Of a DNA stretch of 64,000 bases, positions 37,229 through 49,098 are shown piece after piece. The position numbers and the translations under genes are program-made. The stretch's first letter is position 1, and the number at the start of each line of letters is the position of its first letter. This DNA is from Ciborinia camelliae (taxonomy: Eukaryota > Ascomycota > Leotiomycetes > Helotiales > Sclerotiniaceae). The stretch is taken from NCBI GenBank assembly GCA_025890175.1, contig JANPYM010000003.1, positions 2,290,795 through 2,354,794 of the forward strand, in the 5' to 3' direction. The notes under the pieces were generated by a model, which ran no database searches, was not told the DNA's origin, and was given only the letters and a program-made list of their open reading frames with translations.

Positions 37229-38835
37229 CTAATTCCCCTCCAAATCCATAACCGAAATATACTCGCTTCCTGCCAACGCAGCCCCCCCACTCATCTCACT
37301 ACTCTCGGGCGTGAGAGCACTGCCATCAGAACTAGACGTACTTGAACTTCCGGGCATACTTGCACGAGAATCTTCTTCTACACTTTCCCCTTTAAACTTT
37401 CCAACGCCCATCATCCACCCTACTAATCCGCGAGGTACCCATGCACCGATGAATCCATATACACTGCTCCCCATGCCTACCCTGATGATTCCGCCAGTTT
37501 TCTTTTCCATGGCGTCGAATACCGCGTTGTTTAATTCCCGTAGGCTACTTCCTTTTCCGTGGCCTCCGCCCATTGATCCACATCCCATTGCTGCACCTAC
37601 ATTTCCGCTATTGAGGGCGGCAAAGTTGCGAGAGTATAAGTCTCGGGAAGTGGAGTCCCAGTCTGGGTTGGTGGGAGGGGAGTGATTACGGTAAGATTGG
37701 AGTTGATTTCTGGGGCCAAAGAAGGAGAAATCGAAGGTTCCAAGTTGTAGGTTGATGACGGGGATGGAAAGAGGGGAAAGCTCGGAGGTAAGGATTTGGG
37801 TAAAAGTTTTGAGGAAGGATGTGCTGGAAGATTCAGGCGCGTGGAATGCCGGCGAGATGGAGGGAATGATATTGGGGGTTAGGACGAGAACTGAGGGCTT
37901 TGAGACAACAGAACTGCTGTGGAAGCCCTGGAACGGCAGTTGTGTGAGGAGAGGAAGAAAGTTTTGAAGGGTAAGGATGGGGTTTAATAGACGTGTATTG
38001 AGGAGGTCAGATAATGTTGATGCGGATAAGGTGGCGATTGGGGAAGACGGGTAAGTGGGTGAAGGGATAAGAATAAGAGATCGGAATATCAGATGATGGG
38101 TTTTACCACCTTGAAAAGGAGAATGTGGTGCGCGCAAGTGGGCCGTGAATCTATCGATTGCAGCGGAGGCGCTTGGTGGCTAAAGTGATATTAGTTTACA
38201 AATCTCAGAGGCATGGAACCAAACTTACATCGACAATATCAATCATCAAAGGCTTGATATCTTGTCTAGCTTCATTTTGTACCAGAACTTCTTCCTCTAT
38301 CGTATTGCATACGACATAAACAATGAAGCCTCTGCGTTCCAAATCCAACGCAATAGACCTAGTTATGGGTTCCGAAGGAGATCCTGCAATAACCACAACT
38401 TCTCGTCTAGCGCCAGTAGCGGCCCGCGTTGCTCTGCGCTTCTTGCGATAGTTTGACTTTTTCCTGATGACATGATATGTCACTCCACCGAGTACTATAA
38501 TAATAGCTCCTGTGAGAAGCTTGTTCTTTGATACCCATTGTTCAATCCGGGTATAAACTGATTGAGATGCCGAGAGAGTCCGAGTCGGCGGCGGTAGTCT
38601 TGGACGTGCGGATGGGGGAATCCATTCTGCAGAAGCAAGAGAAACTCTTATTGATGCAGCAACTTTTTCAATGTGCCTTTCGACGTAATCTGCAACATCG
38701 TTGCTATACTTCTTGATATCGTTTGGTACGGAAGACAGCTACCAAAATATGGTTATTAATACTAGGTAGCTATATGCAGCTCAAATAGGGGAGAATACAT
38801 ACAATATCCAAGAATACTTGATCGTCCGCGGACAT
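37229..38835 (-). CDS. DUF1776 membrane-anchored SDR-like protein (497 aa)
   Basis: Three exons: 38835-38803 (33 nt), 38738-38229 and 38179-37229 (introns 64 and 49 nt), 497 residues. The N terminus (MSADDQVFLDI) leads to a helical segment, then a single hydrophobic stretch (LLTGAIIIVLGGVTYHV, about residues 95-112) followed by a strongly basic patch (RKKSNYRKKRR), which suggests a membrane anchor with positive side in the cytosol. Next comes EVVVIAGSPSEPITRSIALDLERRGFIVYVV, a Rossmann-like start that resembles short-chain dehydrogenases without their full glycine motif. This arrangement matches the fungal DUF1776 family. The biochemical role is not established. The C terminus is Ser-rich and low in complexity. 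It shares a 514-bp head-to-head promoter region with the Wss1 gene. Confidence 0.8.
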
Positions 38836-39349
38836 GCTGAATGAACTTTTGATGAAATGTACTTGAAAGGTCTTATTGATATATGATGCGGAACTTTGCT
38901 TCAAGTGTGGGGAAGCTCGTCCGATTTCATCAGTTCAAATTACCTAGGTAGGTTAGATTGCTGTCAGCCTTATGAAATAAGGTACTTTATCTTATCACTA
39001 GAATACACCTGCGTAACTTTAGCGGTCGCTTACATAATACATGGTGCCGTATACCGAACCGAACGGGTGCCCCATGTGGGACATTACGTTTGGGTGCGTC
39101 AGCCTTGTCATTTGCCTTCTTGATTACAACCTAATGTTCCTAATTCACGATACGGCAGAGGACTTTCCATGACCACCCACCTGCATAAATTATCCTCTAG
39201 AAATCTCTAGAGCCATTAATCTTGAGTCTATTCTTCGATAAAATTGTCGTCGAACCCTTTGAACTGTTCTGAAAAGATAATACATTTTCTGTCAGCATCA
39301 TATGAATACTCGTGTATTCGAGCCCATATTTACTATCTAATACCTGAAA
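38836..39349. promoter_or_regulatory. Bidirectional promoter region, DUF1776 / WSS1
   Basis: 514 bp separate the two divergent start codons. It contains a CCTAGGTAGG palindrome at 38940-38954. An upstream ORF for Wss1 sits at its right end (39302-39340). Confidence 0.5.
39302..39340 (+). promoter_or_regulatory. 12-codon upstream ORF before WSS1
   Basis: ATG at 39302 opens a 12-codon frame that stops with TAA at 39338-39340, nine bases before the WSS1 ATG at 39350. Such closeness would limit reinitiation if the transcript includes it. The transcript start is not visible. Confidence 0.4.
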
Positions 39350-40689
39350 ATGTCTACTAATACCGAACGCGATGCCCTTATATCATCATACTCTCACTTA
39401 AAGGTACAGAAACGAGAAGATGAAGCTCTTCATTCTCTCAAGAAAATTGCTTCTTTGGTCAAACCTATCATGAGAGCACGAAATTGGCGTGTGGGTACTT
39501 TAACAGAATTCTACCCAGATCAACAAAATCTACTAGGTATTCCCACTTACTCTTGAAATAAGAAGTGGTGGAGATCTGACTTTGGGAAATAGGTCTTAAC
39601 GTAAACAGAGGACAGAAAATATGTCTACGATTGAGATATCCAGGAGATCGGAACCAGTTTCTGCCAATGGAAGAGGTGGTCGATACAATGCTTCACGAAT
39701 TATGCCATAATGAAATCGGACCTCACAATCAGCAATTTCATGCTTTGTGGGATCAATTGCGGAAGGAACATGAAGGTTTGACAGCTAAGGGATATACTGG
39801 AGAAGGTTTCTTGTCAGAAGGAAAGAGCTTGGGTGGACGAAGAGTGCCACAACATGAAGCTAGACGTCTTGCTCGAATCGCCGCCGAGAAACGACAGAAG
39901 GGGTTGAAAGGATCTGATCAAAAGCTTGGAGGTCGACCAGTACCATATGGCACCGATATTCGAAAAGTTATCGTGGATGCGATCGAACGTCGAAACAAAG
40001 TCCTCAAAGGTTGTGGAGGGAGTCGAATGAACCCTATCGAGATTAAAGATTTGGCCGATGACGCTACACATAATGGATTCAAAACTCTAGCAGAAGAAGA
40101 TCTGGCTAATGAGGCAGCTATTGCTCAGGCTATGTGGGAGCTTGTCCAGGAAGATCAGAAAAAGGAGTATGGGGATCTTTATATTCCTCCTTCCGTCCAG
40201 AACCCAGCTGGAAATGGCGGCGGTAATGCAGGAGAGCAGGCATTTGACGAAAAGCTTGAACCTTCACCCAAACAACCGTCAGCTTCAAATCTAAACTCGG
40301 TTGGATTGGGAATCCCTCAGCATCCTTTGGGCCATATCAGTCGCCTGGTCTTCGAAAGTTCGAAAAGTAAGTCAAAATCGCCCCCAAAGCCGAAGGACCT
40401 TCAAAACGAGCCAGCACAAGGACCAGTATACTCGGCACCACCATTGACAGGATGGACATGTACTATATGTACACTTCACAATCCAATCGAGTTTTTGTGC
40501 TGTGATGCTTGCACTACTGAGAGGCCTGAAAGTATTACCAAGCAGATTACTGGGAATGCCCAGAGAAAAGCCGCTGCGAAGCCTTCCCCACCACCACCAC
40601 AAATGTGGACTTGTCGATGGTGCAGTACCAAAATGGAAAATCAATGGTGGACTTGTTCTACATGCGGGAAAATGAAAGAAAGTTCTTGA
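39350..40689 (+). CDS. WSS1: Wss1-like DNA-protein crosslink metalloprotease (427 aa)
   Basis: Two exons, 39350-39536 and 39593-40689 (intron 56 nt), give 427 residues. The N-terminal WLM domain (about residues 15-170) includes MRARNWRVGTLTEFYP, LNVNRGQKICLRLR and the zinc-binding active site HELCHNEIGPH (HExxH with a downstream His, near residue 97). Two RanBP2-type zinc fingers lie at the C terminus, WTCTICTLHNPIEFLCCDAC and WTCRWCSTKMENQWWTCSTC, both with C-x2-C-x10-C-x2-C spacing. Yeast Wss1 and human SPRTN cleave proteins covalently trapped on DNA and act with Cdc48 and SUMO. I see no obvious Cdc48-binding motif, so that link rests on the family. The intron splits a Gly codon in LGLNVN and restores the frame. 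The gene is divergent from the DUF1776 gene. Confidence 0.92.
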
Positions 40690-41369
40690 GATGATAAACC
40701 GTCAAACGATTATGGGAACGAGCATTATGGTTAAGAATATATGACTGGAGTATACCAGGTATTTAGCGGAAATCGGAAATTTTGGTGGGATACATACCGG
40801 CGGAGTTCTTTCATGACGGGTTTCACACATAGCTAGAGCAGCTTTGGTGCTGAATAATAAATTTTCGATAATCGAGGCATCGCACCCACCATGTGACGTG
40901 TTCTCAAGTGGGAATTCGATTCCAAATCTAGTGATTAGAGGTCAACCAAAATCCGAACATCGAGTTTTATATTCGGCTTTTATATTTTCCCTGTATTTCT
41001 CTACGCACGAAGCCACCACCGCCTTTTTTGGGGGCGGTGATGTCAGTAACATAATCAGCTCGGCCTTCTACGATCATTATTCTTCTGTAAATTTAAAAGA
41101 ATACTGTAATATATATCCTAATTCCTTCAACGTGTACTTGGAGCTCTTTTAGCCAATGAGGATTAGATTATCGTTTGCCTAGGTGTATAAGATCGCTTCA
41201 CCACACGTCTTGCATTAACTACGAGACTCAAAACTTTATATAATTATATTTTAACTAGTTCAATGCCGCCTTTCAATTTGTGCTTCAAAATAGTAGTTAA
41301 CGAGGAAAATAGACAGGTGCAGGAACAACCACGTCGTGTCTTGGTATCACAGATCCAGGCGTCGCTACT
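40690..41369. other. Intergenic
   Basis: About 0.7 kb between WSS1 and the BTB-like gene. Nothing recognisable is seen. Confidence 0.5.
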
Positions 41370-42213
41370 ATGAATGATATGCGAGACAATGCATCCCGGA
41401 CCATGAGCACCAATATCGATCCCACCGTCCCATTGATTGCAGATGCTGATGCCGACTATTGGGGTAAATGTACATATTCATCCCTAGTCAAATCAAATGC
41501 TGCGAGTGTGCTCTTATATGATATCACAGAATACTAATAACCTCCAGGCCCCTTGATGGTTTCCCGTACCGTCGCCCCGTACATTTCCGTTGGCGTACTA
41601 TTTTTAGAAGATCCACTAACAGTCTTCAAGTCCTCCCTCTACCGATGGGTTCACAGTGAAGCTTTATAATGGCAATCGCTCATTCACTTTTTCCCGAATC
41701 AACTTGTTGAAGTATAACTGTCGCAAGTTCTATGAGCTGGGCATCAATTGCTTGAACCAAGGTGTGATAGCCCCTTGCTAAGCTCCTCTGGGCCAAGACG
41801 AAACATTGAAAGGATACCAGATATTCCGCGATCCAGATGCCGAGAGTGCGCTCACACTATTCGAGGAATATGTTGCAACCGGACAGCTCACTCCCATCAT
41901 CATACATAATACCAGCGGAATATCTCAATATATGTTATTGGTCGTCTCGGGCGATTTGTTTGGATCCGAAACTTCGCAAAATTTAGCAATGAACCAGGTC
42001 ATATTCTGGCATACAGACCTAAATTTGAACCCATTGATGGACGGGGGCAAACGGACAATCTTTCAACTTTGCGACCTGACTGCTCTTCAAACCCGGATGG
42101 TTGTGCAGGATTTGTTCTTCAACTATTTTATGGGAAACCCCCAGCAGTTTCAGCACGCCCTTTCAAGTATAGATGGCTGGGGCCATCTGCCGGCAAGTTG
42201 GTACCTAGTATAA
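41370..42213 (+). CDS. BTB/POZ-like domain protein, short spliced gene (219 aa)
   Basis: No long frame spans this gene; it emerges only by splicing. Proposed exons: 41370-41463, 41548-41558, 41623-41761 and 41798-42213 (introns 84, 64 and 36 nt), which join in frame to 219 codons. The core is best supported: exon 3 encodes TDGFTVKLYNGNRSFTFS and NCRKFYELG, and exon 4 continues DETLKGYQIFRDPDAESALT then FEEYVATGQLT. This follows the layout of fungal BTB domains: a variable loop and 'L.P...F..AL', then 'L.ddDP.aF..Fl.WlYtG.l'. The remaining 100 residues (LLVVSGDLFGS... NLAMNQVIF) resemble the helical segment after BTB in such proteins. BTB proteins often act as adaptors for Cul3 ubiquitin ligases or as dimerisation parts. 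An 11-nt exon and a 36-nt intron are unusual, so the 5' half may be wrong, or the gene may be decaying. Confidence 0.45.
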
Positions 42214-42744
42214 GCTGGTACAGATTTTGTTGGAAGGAGAAAAATCATAAATGGGAAAAGTCTATGACTGGCAGGAAAAATCTGCAATTTTCATGTTCAT
42301 ACAAACACTGCCTCATGCTCAAAGTAGTTTACTAATATTGATGAATAGGTAGCTCTTGAATCCTGAGATTGCAAGGAATTAATGAAGAAAATATTATAGC
42401 AATCATATTTCAAACCCTTCAAGTACAAAGACGACAATAATTCGTTGAGACATCCAGAACATTCTGAAACTGACTATCAGTGATATGTATATTGATATTA
42501 TTCTAGATTGATTCCTCCAAAGAAAATAATAATCAAACTTAAACTGCACATGAACAATTGCTTTTTGAGGTTGCTTGCGAATACCACCCTGACTAGGGGA
42601 TGCCCCCAGAACTAAATTACATTAATGCAGACCGCTTGCCCACCTTATCATGAAGGCTTCTCCAGTATTTATTCCATTCATATAAAGCACATGTAGACTC
42701 AAGCCACAAAGGCTCATCGGGCCTCCATGCATCTAGTACCAGCC
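42214..42744. other. Intergenic, BTB-like gene to kinase pseudogene
   Basis: About 0.5 kb of AT-rich DNA between two convergent loci. Nothing recognisable. Confidence 0.5.
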
Positions 42745-44850
42745 TCATTCAAGTTGGGATAACTCTTTCTTCACAGCCTGAATATCTAGCCGTGCCGCTG
42801 GTAACACCTCCAGCATACCAGTAACTATCCACAGCAAATGTATTTGTGAAGGAGTCTCCGCGACACAATGCAGTAGCAAAGTCTCTATAACCCTTTTCGA
42901 CTCCAAGGCAATGTTGCAAGAGCATTTCGGGTCTGTATAGTCGAAATTTCTCCAAAGTTTCCTACACCCTTGCGATCCTGAATGAAAGACTACCAACAAG
43001 AACGCAAAGCAGCAGCCCATCTGCCAAACGTCTGCCTTTAGACTAGTTTCAATATGGTTAACTTGCTCGGGGGCGAGATATTGGTAGGTGCTGTGGGAAG
43101 TTCGTAGATCCATTCTGTAGAAATGTCTTAGTCTCCCCAAAATCGGCAATGATAGGTCGAATGCCTCTGGGACCCTCGTCATGAAGCAGAATGTTGTCGG
43201 GCTTTATGTCCTTATGCTTAATAGAATTTTCATGAAGATAGCCGAGGCTGTCGGATAGACCCTTCAACATCAATATATTCTTTTCTCTTAAATTTGGTAT
43301 CGATTTGGCTGCGAACCATGGGCATGATCCTTGTCTCTCAATGTCTGCCCGATGGATAAATATACTCAGCGTATATGGCGCCCAGGGCTGAGTGACAAGG
43401 TAAAAGGTATGCGGATCATTGTGCATTTGGTAGGCATCCATTAGAGTAAGCAGATTTGGATGGTTGCACCTTTCCAGTAGACCGAGCTCTTTAATTATTG
43501 TTTGTCGCTTCCTTGTGGAGTATATTTGCCGAAGCTGCTTCACTGCGGAGACTGCACCATTCTTTCTATTAACAGCTTTGTAGACTACTCCAAAGCTGCC
43601 GCGTGCTTGAGGGGTATCGGGGTCCTTCTCATAGGGAACTACCTCCTTTTCCGTAAAGGTGTGGATATAGTGTCGATTGCGATAGGCATCGGAAATATTC
43701 AAAAAATTCTTACAATTGTTCTTTCAAAATAATCAGTGGTGTCATAATAAGACTTATAGAGATACCAACAGATGAATATCTTCAGCCTCTATAAACCTTT
43801 TTCATGCGTCTTCCATCTCGTAATCTGGTACAGTACGAATATTTACTAGTGTTTCAATCCTTTTCTTGACGTCAAGGGTCATGGTTGGAATAAAAAGAGT
43901 TTCAGTGAGCTCCTCCATCCGTTCCTTCTTCGTTTTCGCAAACGGTATCTCGTCTTGTGAGGTTTTGGTTTGGGGTCGGTAGGTTGTAGTCGGTACTTTC
44001 ATACTGACCAACATGACTCTCGATCGGGTAAAATGACTGTCCCGTTAAGTAATGATATAGTATTCATCATTTTGCGTCTACATTTGAATGTTTTGAGGAG
44101 GTAAACTTCTGAGCCGAGGTAAAAGGATAGTCCACAATAGTTGCACCTAGGAGATGGTTCTTATTTTAAATATTCAACGGCAAACACCTAGGCTCTGTGA
44201 TAGGCTTCCTTACTTGTGATAATATATGCTTTGGAAATCTTCCTGCTTTGTTGGTTCCTTATGAAAAAGTATGCATCTGCACCTAAGCACTGGCTCAGCA
44301 AAGGAAACAAGATATGGAAACACAAAAACAGCAGCGCATTTTCCAGTTTCTGTATAGAAAATAAATATGTTCTGCTTACCAGCTCTTTTTGACTGATAGT
44401 TTGCTGCGCCTCCTGTAGCCATTTGCCGACTTTGATTTTTTTTGAAAAAATCCCGGGGGGAGGAGGACTGTAGAGTGAGGTCTTGGTTACCAAAACATAC
44501 TATGATTTTTCTGTCTTCATATAGCCTAGATTCCTCCGTCCATTGCTTATCAAAAATGATACCCCAACAGCTTTTAAATTTCCGCATATCAAATAGGCAT
44601 AGTACCTGGTGATAAAGCTTAGGACTTTGAAAGGCAGATAACACTTGCGACATTGCAACATTGGGAAGGAACTGCAAATTTGGGTTTGAAGATGTACAGC
44701 TTGCGAGATTACACACAATCGCCCACGCGCGCAAGTGGAATAAGGCACGAGCTTCAATGTCGGTTTCCAGACACAATTTAATTAATCCATGAATCTCGAC
44801 TTCGGATCCAGAAAGAGTTGATTGTAACTGTCTCAGAAAGAAAAAGGAAA
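42745..44850 (-). pseudogene. Decayed Ser/Thr protein kinase with unknown N-terminal domain
   Basis: Fragments on the minus strand, read 5' to 3': an N-terminal domain at about 44830-44210 (NLQFLPNVAMSQVL, KSCWGIIFDKQWTEESRLY, ANYQSKRAGKQNIFIFYTE), a middle part at 44145-43802, and a kinase domain at 43702-42745. Kinase landmarks are GSFGVVYKAV (Gly loop), AVKQL (catalytic Lys), HKDIKPDN (catalytic loop with HKD instead of HRD), ADFGETK (DFG), YLAPEQ and SLKADVWQMGC. Lesions seen: a frame change at about 43095-43105, between the activation loop (NGSTN) and STYQYLAPEQ; a TGA at 43802-43804 inside an otherwise readable stretch; a frame change near 44010-44020; and no clear initiator ATG. Some joins are spliced (for example GTAAGG at about 44210, acceptor near 44145), but the frame changes have no fitting introns. 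The protein is therefore probably not made whole. The kinase identity is firm; the substrate and N-terminal domain are unknown. Confidence 0.75.
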
Positions 44851-46533
44851 AAAAAAACTACCTTGTAGCGTAATGTAACCACAAGGGAAATCGCAGCGAA
44901 ACGGCAAAATCAACCAACACCCACCTCAACCAACACACATTTCAACATATACCTGCTAGGTATGTATATATATGTAAAGGTTGCAGCGAATTGAGTTTTA
45001 CTTGGTTCGATTAGACGTTAGTAAAGGCAAGTAAGTATCAAAAAGCCCATATCATCGAATCGAAGTGTCGAAGTGCGATGCAATTTCCAACCGCACCACC
45101 TACCTAACTGATCAACAATGCGCAATCTAAATCTTTTCATGAATGAAGTTCAATCAAATCTTCAAAAAATCCAAAAAACCCGTTTTAAAACACAAAAGGT
45201 GTGGCACCCACTCACCCGACGCTGTGTAACCATCCCACGCCGCTAAAACCTACGCCCACTAGTGATTCGCTCCACATAATCCATCATAAACCTTGACATT
45301 GGCGCCATGTCTCGGTTATCCAGTCTCCACCCCTTCATCTACTGCATTTCCTCCAATCAGTCATCATACCTCGTAAATTATCATATTTGTCGAGGATTTT
45401 CACACAAGGCACGTTTGTCACATTACCATGGCTTAGCTCTTCAATAATAAGCCTCGATGTGATGACCTCCGGAAGGTCTGGAACCTCTTCCGAGTATCGG
45501 TGGGATGGGTGGGATGCATGTTTTGGGATGTTTTGGGATGTATTGGGATGTTTTGGGATGGATTGGGAATGATGTGGATCTGCGTGCCTTGAACAGGGTT
45601 TCTTCCAGGGATATTGGTTTGCTTTGTTGCATGAGGAATCGAGGACCGAAGAAAAGGGCGAATGCCTAGATATCTGATATGTAAGGTAGAATTGGAAGTG
45701 GGGGTTAGACGAGATCGTGTTGACGGGCGGTTATGGAAAAGCTTTTATTTGCATGTACTAGGTATTCATGTATATGAGTGAGTTTTACAAGTATAGAAGA
45801 GCGGTGGGGTATGTAGTGTGACCAGTGATGTCTAAATTCCAGTAGATGACATGGTTACACGACAGGTGGGACCTTTTTAATCTGCTGATCTGATCCAACT
45901 CTATCTAATATTGCAGCGAACTATCGTATACCAAAAAGAAAGAAGCTTTGTATGTTATATTACAGCGTGGAAAGAAACGGGGTGATATCTATCTAGAAAA
46001 TTCGGCGCCCCTGATATATGTATACCAAACCAGCTGTGTCGCTATAACAACCGCATAAACAAACTCCAAACTGCAATACTCCAGCCATCGCCATGGCATC
46101 TACAAACCTTATGTATTCCTCATATCCCAATCGCCCAGCCTATTGCAGTCATTCAAACTATCGCCTGTTCATCGCCAGCCTGAACAAAATATATAGCGCG
46201 CGCCAGTACCAGTAGATTGGCAAAAATAAAATTCCATTACCCACCACACCACTCCCATTTTATATATTTCCAGAAAAAGCAAATAGTAAAAAATGAAAAC
46301 AAAAACAAAAACAAAGCACTTTTTCCCCATTGTGCGACTTCCATTGTAGTAGCACGCTTGGTTCTTTTAGTGCCAGAACTCTCAAGCTCGGTTTTTTTGT
46401 TTTTCTTTCCTTCTTTTGCAGTCCTCGTGGACTTTCTAGATCGACTGCTCTTCGTTCATGTTCTTAAAGATCAAGCGAGTAGAGTTCGAAGAGCGTTAAG
46501 CAGTTGGGATGGCGTCTAAAACTTTCAGACTGG
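44851..46533. other. Intergenic with a GGGATGTTTT repeat
   Basis: About 1.7 kb without a supportable gene. A decamer repeat lies at 45501-45569. A short run of AAAACAAAAAC repeats is near 46295-46310. Confidence 0.55.
45501..45569. repeat. GGGATGTTTT decamer repeat
   Basis: About six degenerate 10-base units (TGGGATGGGT, then TTTTGGGATG several times, TATTGGGATG, GATTGGGAAT) lie in tandem. Confidence 0.8.
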
Positions 46534-47032
46534 TTAAGGCGAGCGTAATGTTGGGATCGGGGGAGAGATGGATGTAGTGGTGATTGTGTCGAGCATGGTG
46601 GTAGGAGTCGGAACAGTTGCAGCTGAAGTTTTTGGAAAAGGAGAAGGAAATCTCTGCTTGTAGCTCTCAGGTACTAATTGCGAGCTGCTCGCAGATAAGA
46701 TGGAGTCATCATCATCGTTTTCCTGGATAGACAAGGGCTGGTCAGCGTTGGGAACGATGATCCAATCTTCTGGGTCGTACGGACGTGGAGTAAGTAGATT
46801 CCAATTTGAGAGATAGGAATGAAGAGTCTGCGGCCTATGAAGACATTATCAGTAGATGAACAGTAAGAGAAATGTTGGACGGTGGTACACACGTGACATT
46901 AATCTGATGGATGTGAAGTAAATTGACGATTTCCTCCTCGGACTTTTTGTCCACGATAAACAGTTCGGTGATCCAATACCTGTGTAGATCTAAAAGTTGT
47001 TCAACAGTGAACTCGATATTTTGAGCTTCCAT
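46534..47032 (-). CDS. Small protein with Clr5-like N-terminal motif (146 aa)
   Basis: Two exons, 47032-46893 and 46834-46534 (intron 58 nt), join through a Thr codon (AC-G) to 146 codons. Residues 8-60 (FTVEQLLDLHRYWITELFIV, then KSEEEIVNLLHIHQ and LHSYLSNWNLLTP) form two or three helices with the pattern of the fungal Clr5 domain: an aromatic 'W...I..L', an acidic linker with 'e.v...l', then 'y...L..W.l'. Next is RPYDPEDWIIVPNAD, and an Asp-rich then Ser/Thr/Pro-rich tail that is probably disordered. Clr5 domains are widespread in filamentous fungi and lack a settled molecular role. The family call is inferred from pattern alone and could be wrong. The gene lies next to the duplicated block and gap in an accessory tract. 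Confidence 0.5.
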
Positions 47033-47372
47033 TTTAGCTCTTGAAAGATTGGTGGTTGATAGTAGAATGAAATGCTAGTGTGGATAGATAGATATAAGGG
47101 TAGGGGGAGATTTGATGTGACGGACTGAGTTGAGCTTCGGGTGGCAAGGCCATATTAATACGTAAAGGGCCCTTGAACGCCAGATAGACGAGAAGCGGAG
47201 ATGGTAACTTCCCGGTAAGACACAGGCAAGGCAAGCCTATAAGGCAAAACATTTTCTTCCTGATACCACATCAAGGCATAAGCGATGAATAATAGCAGGG
47301 CGAAACACATTAGATCCTAGTCAAATGGTAGAATTGAGAAAAATGATTACCTGCTTAGGCACCTACCAATCA
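47033..47372. other. Upstream of Clr5-like gene
   Basis: About 340 bp of promoter-side DNA leading to the duplicated block. Nothing recognisable. Confidence 0.5.
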
Positions 47373-49088
47373 ATATGAACACCAGTTGACGAAACTGATG
47401 TGGCTTGCATATACGTGGAGATAGGTTGGGGGGAAGAATAGTTCAGACGATGTTACGAGAAACAGCATGGACGGCCCTGAAGACTATTCAAAAAGCTTGT
47501 AGATAGATACATATACCATATCCACGGTATCGGGTACCCTGAAGACCCAATGCAGTGGATTAGTTCGCGGCAGATGGCGTGTTTGGTCAAAATGATAGAA
47601 TTTATGTCGTGTTGTGCTCTGGTCACCTTCTTGATGTCATTTTGGAACTGGGAGGGAGTATTCCGGATATAATGCAGAAGCGGTGAAGAGTCAGATTCAC
47701 GGTTGACGTTGGGAAGTTGCTTTTTCCTTTTTGCTCGCCCGGTAGATTTTTTGCTTCCCCGCAGAGATAATTGGGAGCCGAACAGGGGGGGACAACCGAA
47801 GAGCGACGTGTCAGAAGGGGATGGAATGAAAATTATTTGTCTTTCCATTATATCTTCAGGGTAAAAGCCGTTCGGGTATTTGCTTGGGGGGGTGAGTTAC
47901 AAATATGTATCAAGGTTTCGAGAAAGATTACTAATCAGGAAGATATTGTCCTTTAACGGCCAAGGTCATCAGCCACAACCTAAAAAAGGGGCAAACAGTG
48001 GAGTCTTAAATGTCTTGGTCCGTTGACAAGCATTTGAGCCGGGGTAAATAGTCATCGAAATATAGAAACTTTTGAATCGGCTATTTCGTTTAAAACCAAC
48101 TAAGTATAAGTTTGAACTATACTAACTCGAATATTATAACGTCTAGATTTATCTATCTAGGCCGTGAAAGATAAGTTTCGAATCTATCTATCTATAATAT
48201 AATACAAAATCTTTATTATTATATTTTTTAAAAAATGTTATACAAATATAGACTGAATATCTAATGAGATAGAGAATCAATATATAATATATTTAAATTA
48301 ATATTAACGGAGATAAAGGAGTAGATATAAGCTTAAAGGGCATTTATATTAAAAAACTATTGTATAGAGAAGGAAGGGTCGCGGTGTTTAGATCTAATGT
48401 ACTTCCATTAAAATATTCAAATTTTGTTACGGGTGGTTCAGGTAATAAATGAGGCAAATGAAGTATGACCGGATTTTTCGGGTTAATTTCCGATAACGAG
48501 CCCCCAGTCTTGTTGCAGGTAGATACTCCGTATCGGATTCGTATGACAGCCAAGGTAGGTGGTTTCCCAGTATATGGACTCGTTCCCGTTCTGCTGTAAG
48601 ACCCTTATACAATACATATCTTGGAACGGATCAGCTATTTGCCAATGTTGTCAGCCAACGTCGTATATACTAAATCCCAATGAAGGATCATATCCGACGA
48701 TTGTATATACATACATACATACCTACATACAGTAGTGTTATTAGTTGATACCAAATCACAAGTAAGACCATATCGAAGCCGATAGTCCAAATTTTCAGCT
48801 CTTGGTTCATGAATCATGACCTCATAACCCACCAATCAGAGACTTGTCGTAATCTTTTAGTACCTACCAACTGGATGTTGATATTTGATACCGGTATTTG
48901 ATATTATTTGATATTCAAGACCTCATCTCGTCTCGTCTCATGATTCTCATCACCTTATCTAGGTATTGTAAGTCCGTGCCAATCATCCCAATATTAATAA
49001 TCATTGAAGTTGAACCTATAAAAACGAGTGTCAAAGCGCTTATGATGCAAAATGGATAAAACTGTTGATCTGATCAGTGCGGAGTTGC
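47373..49088. repeat. First copy of identical 1,716-bp block, abutting the N gap
   Basis: Bases 47373-49088 recur at 49099-50814, offset by 1,726 and identical wherever I compared them. The first copy ends exactly at the N run and the second starts exactly after it. The block holds a 131-codon minus-strand frame with an ATG (47848-47453 here; 49574-49179 in the second copy) that I do not recognise, and a very AT-rich island (48040-48360; 49766-50086). The layout is that of two contig ends that overlap but were joined by a gap. Confidence 0.9.
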
Positions 49089-49098
49089 NNNNNNNNNN
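49089..49098. other. Assembly gap of 10 Ns
   Basis: Ten Ns, a placeholder length. Both flanks carry the same 1,716-bp sequence, so the true gap length may be negative. Confidence 0.99.

Noticed and set aside
44188..44493. 101-codon minus-strand frame overlapping the kinase N-terminal domain
   Set aside because: It is the alternative frame of the better-supported N-terminal fragment.
47453..47848. 131-codon minus-strand frame, duplicated at 49179-49574
   Set aside because: No recognised motif; its two copies follow from the probable assembly duplication, so doubling is not evidence of function.
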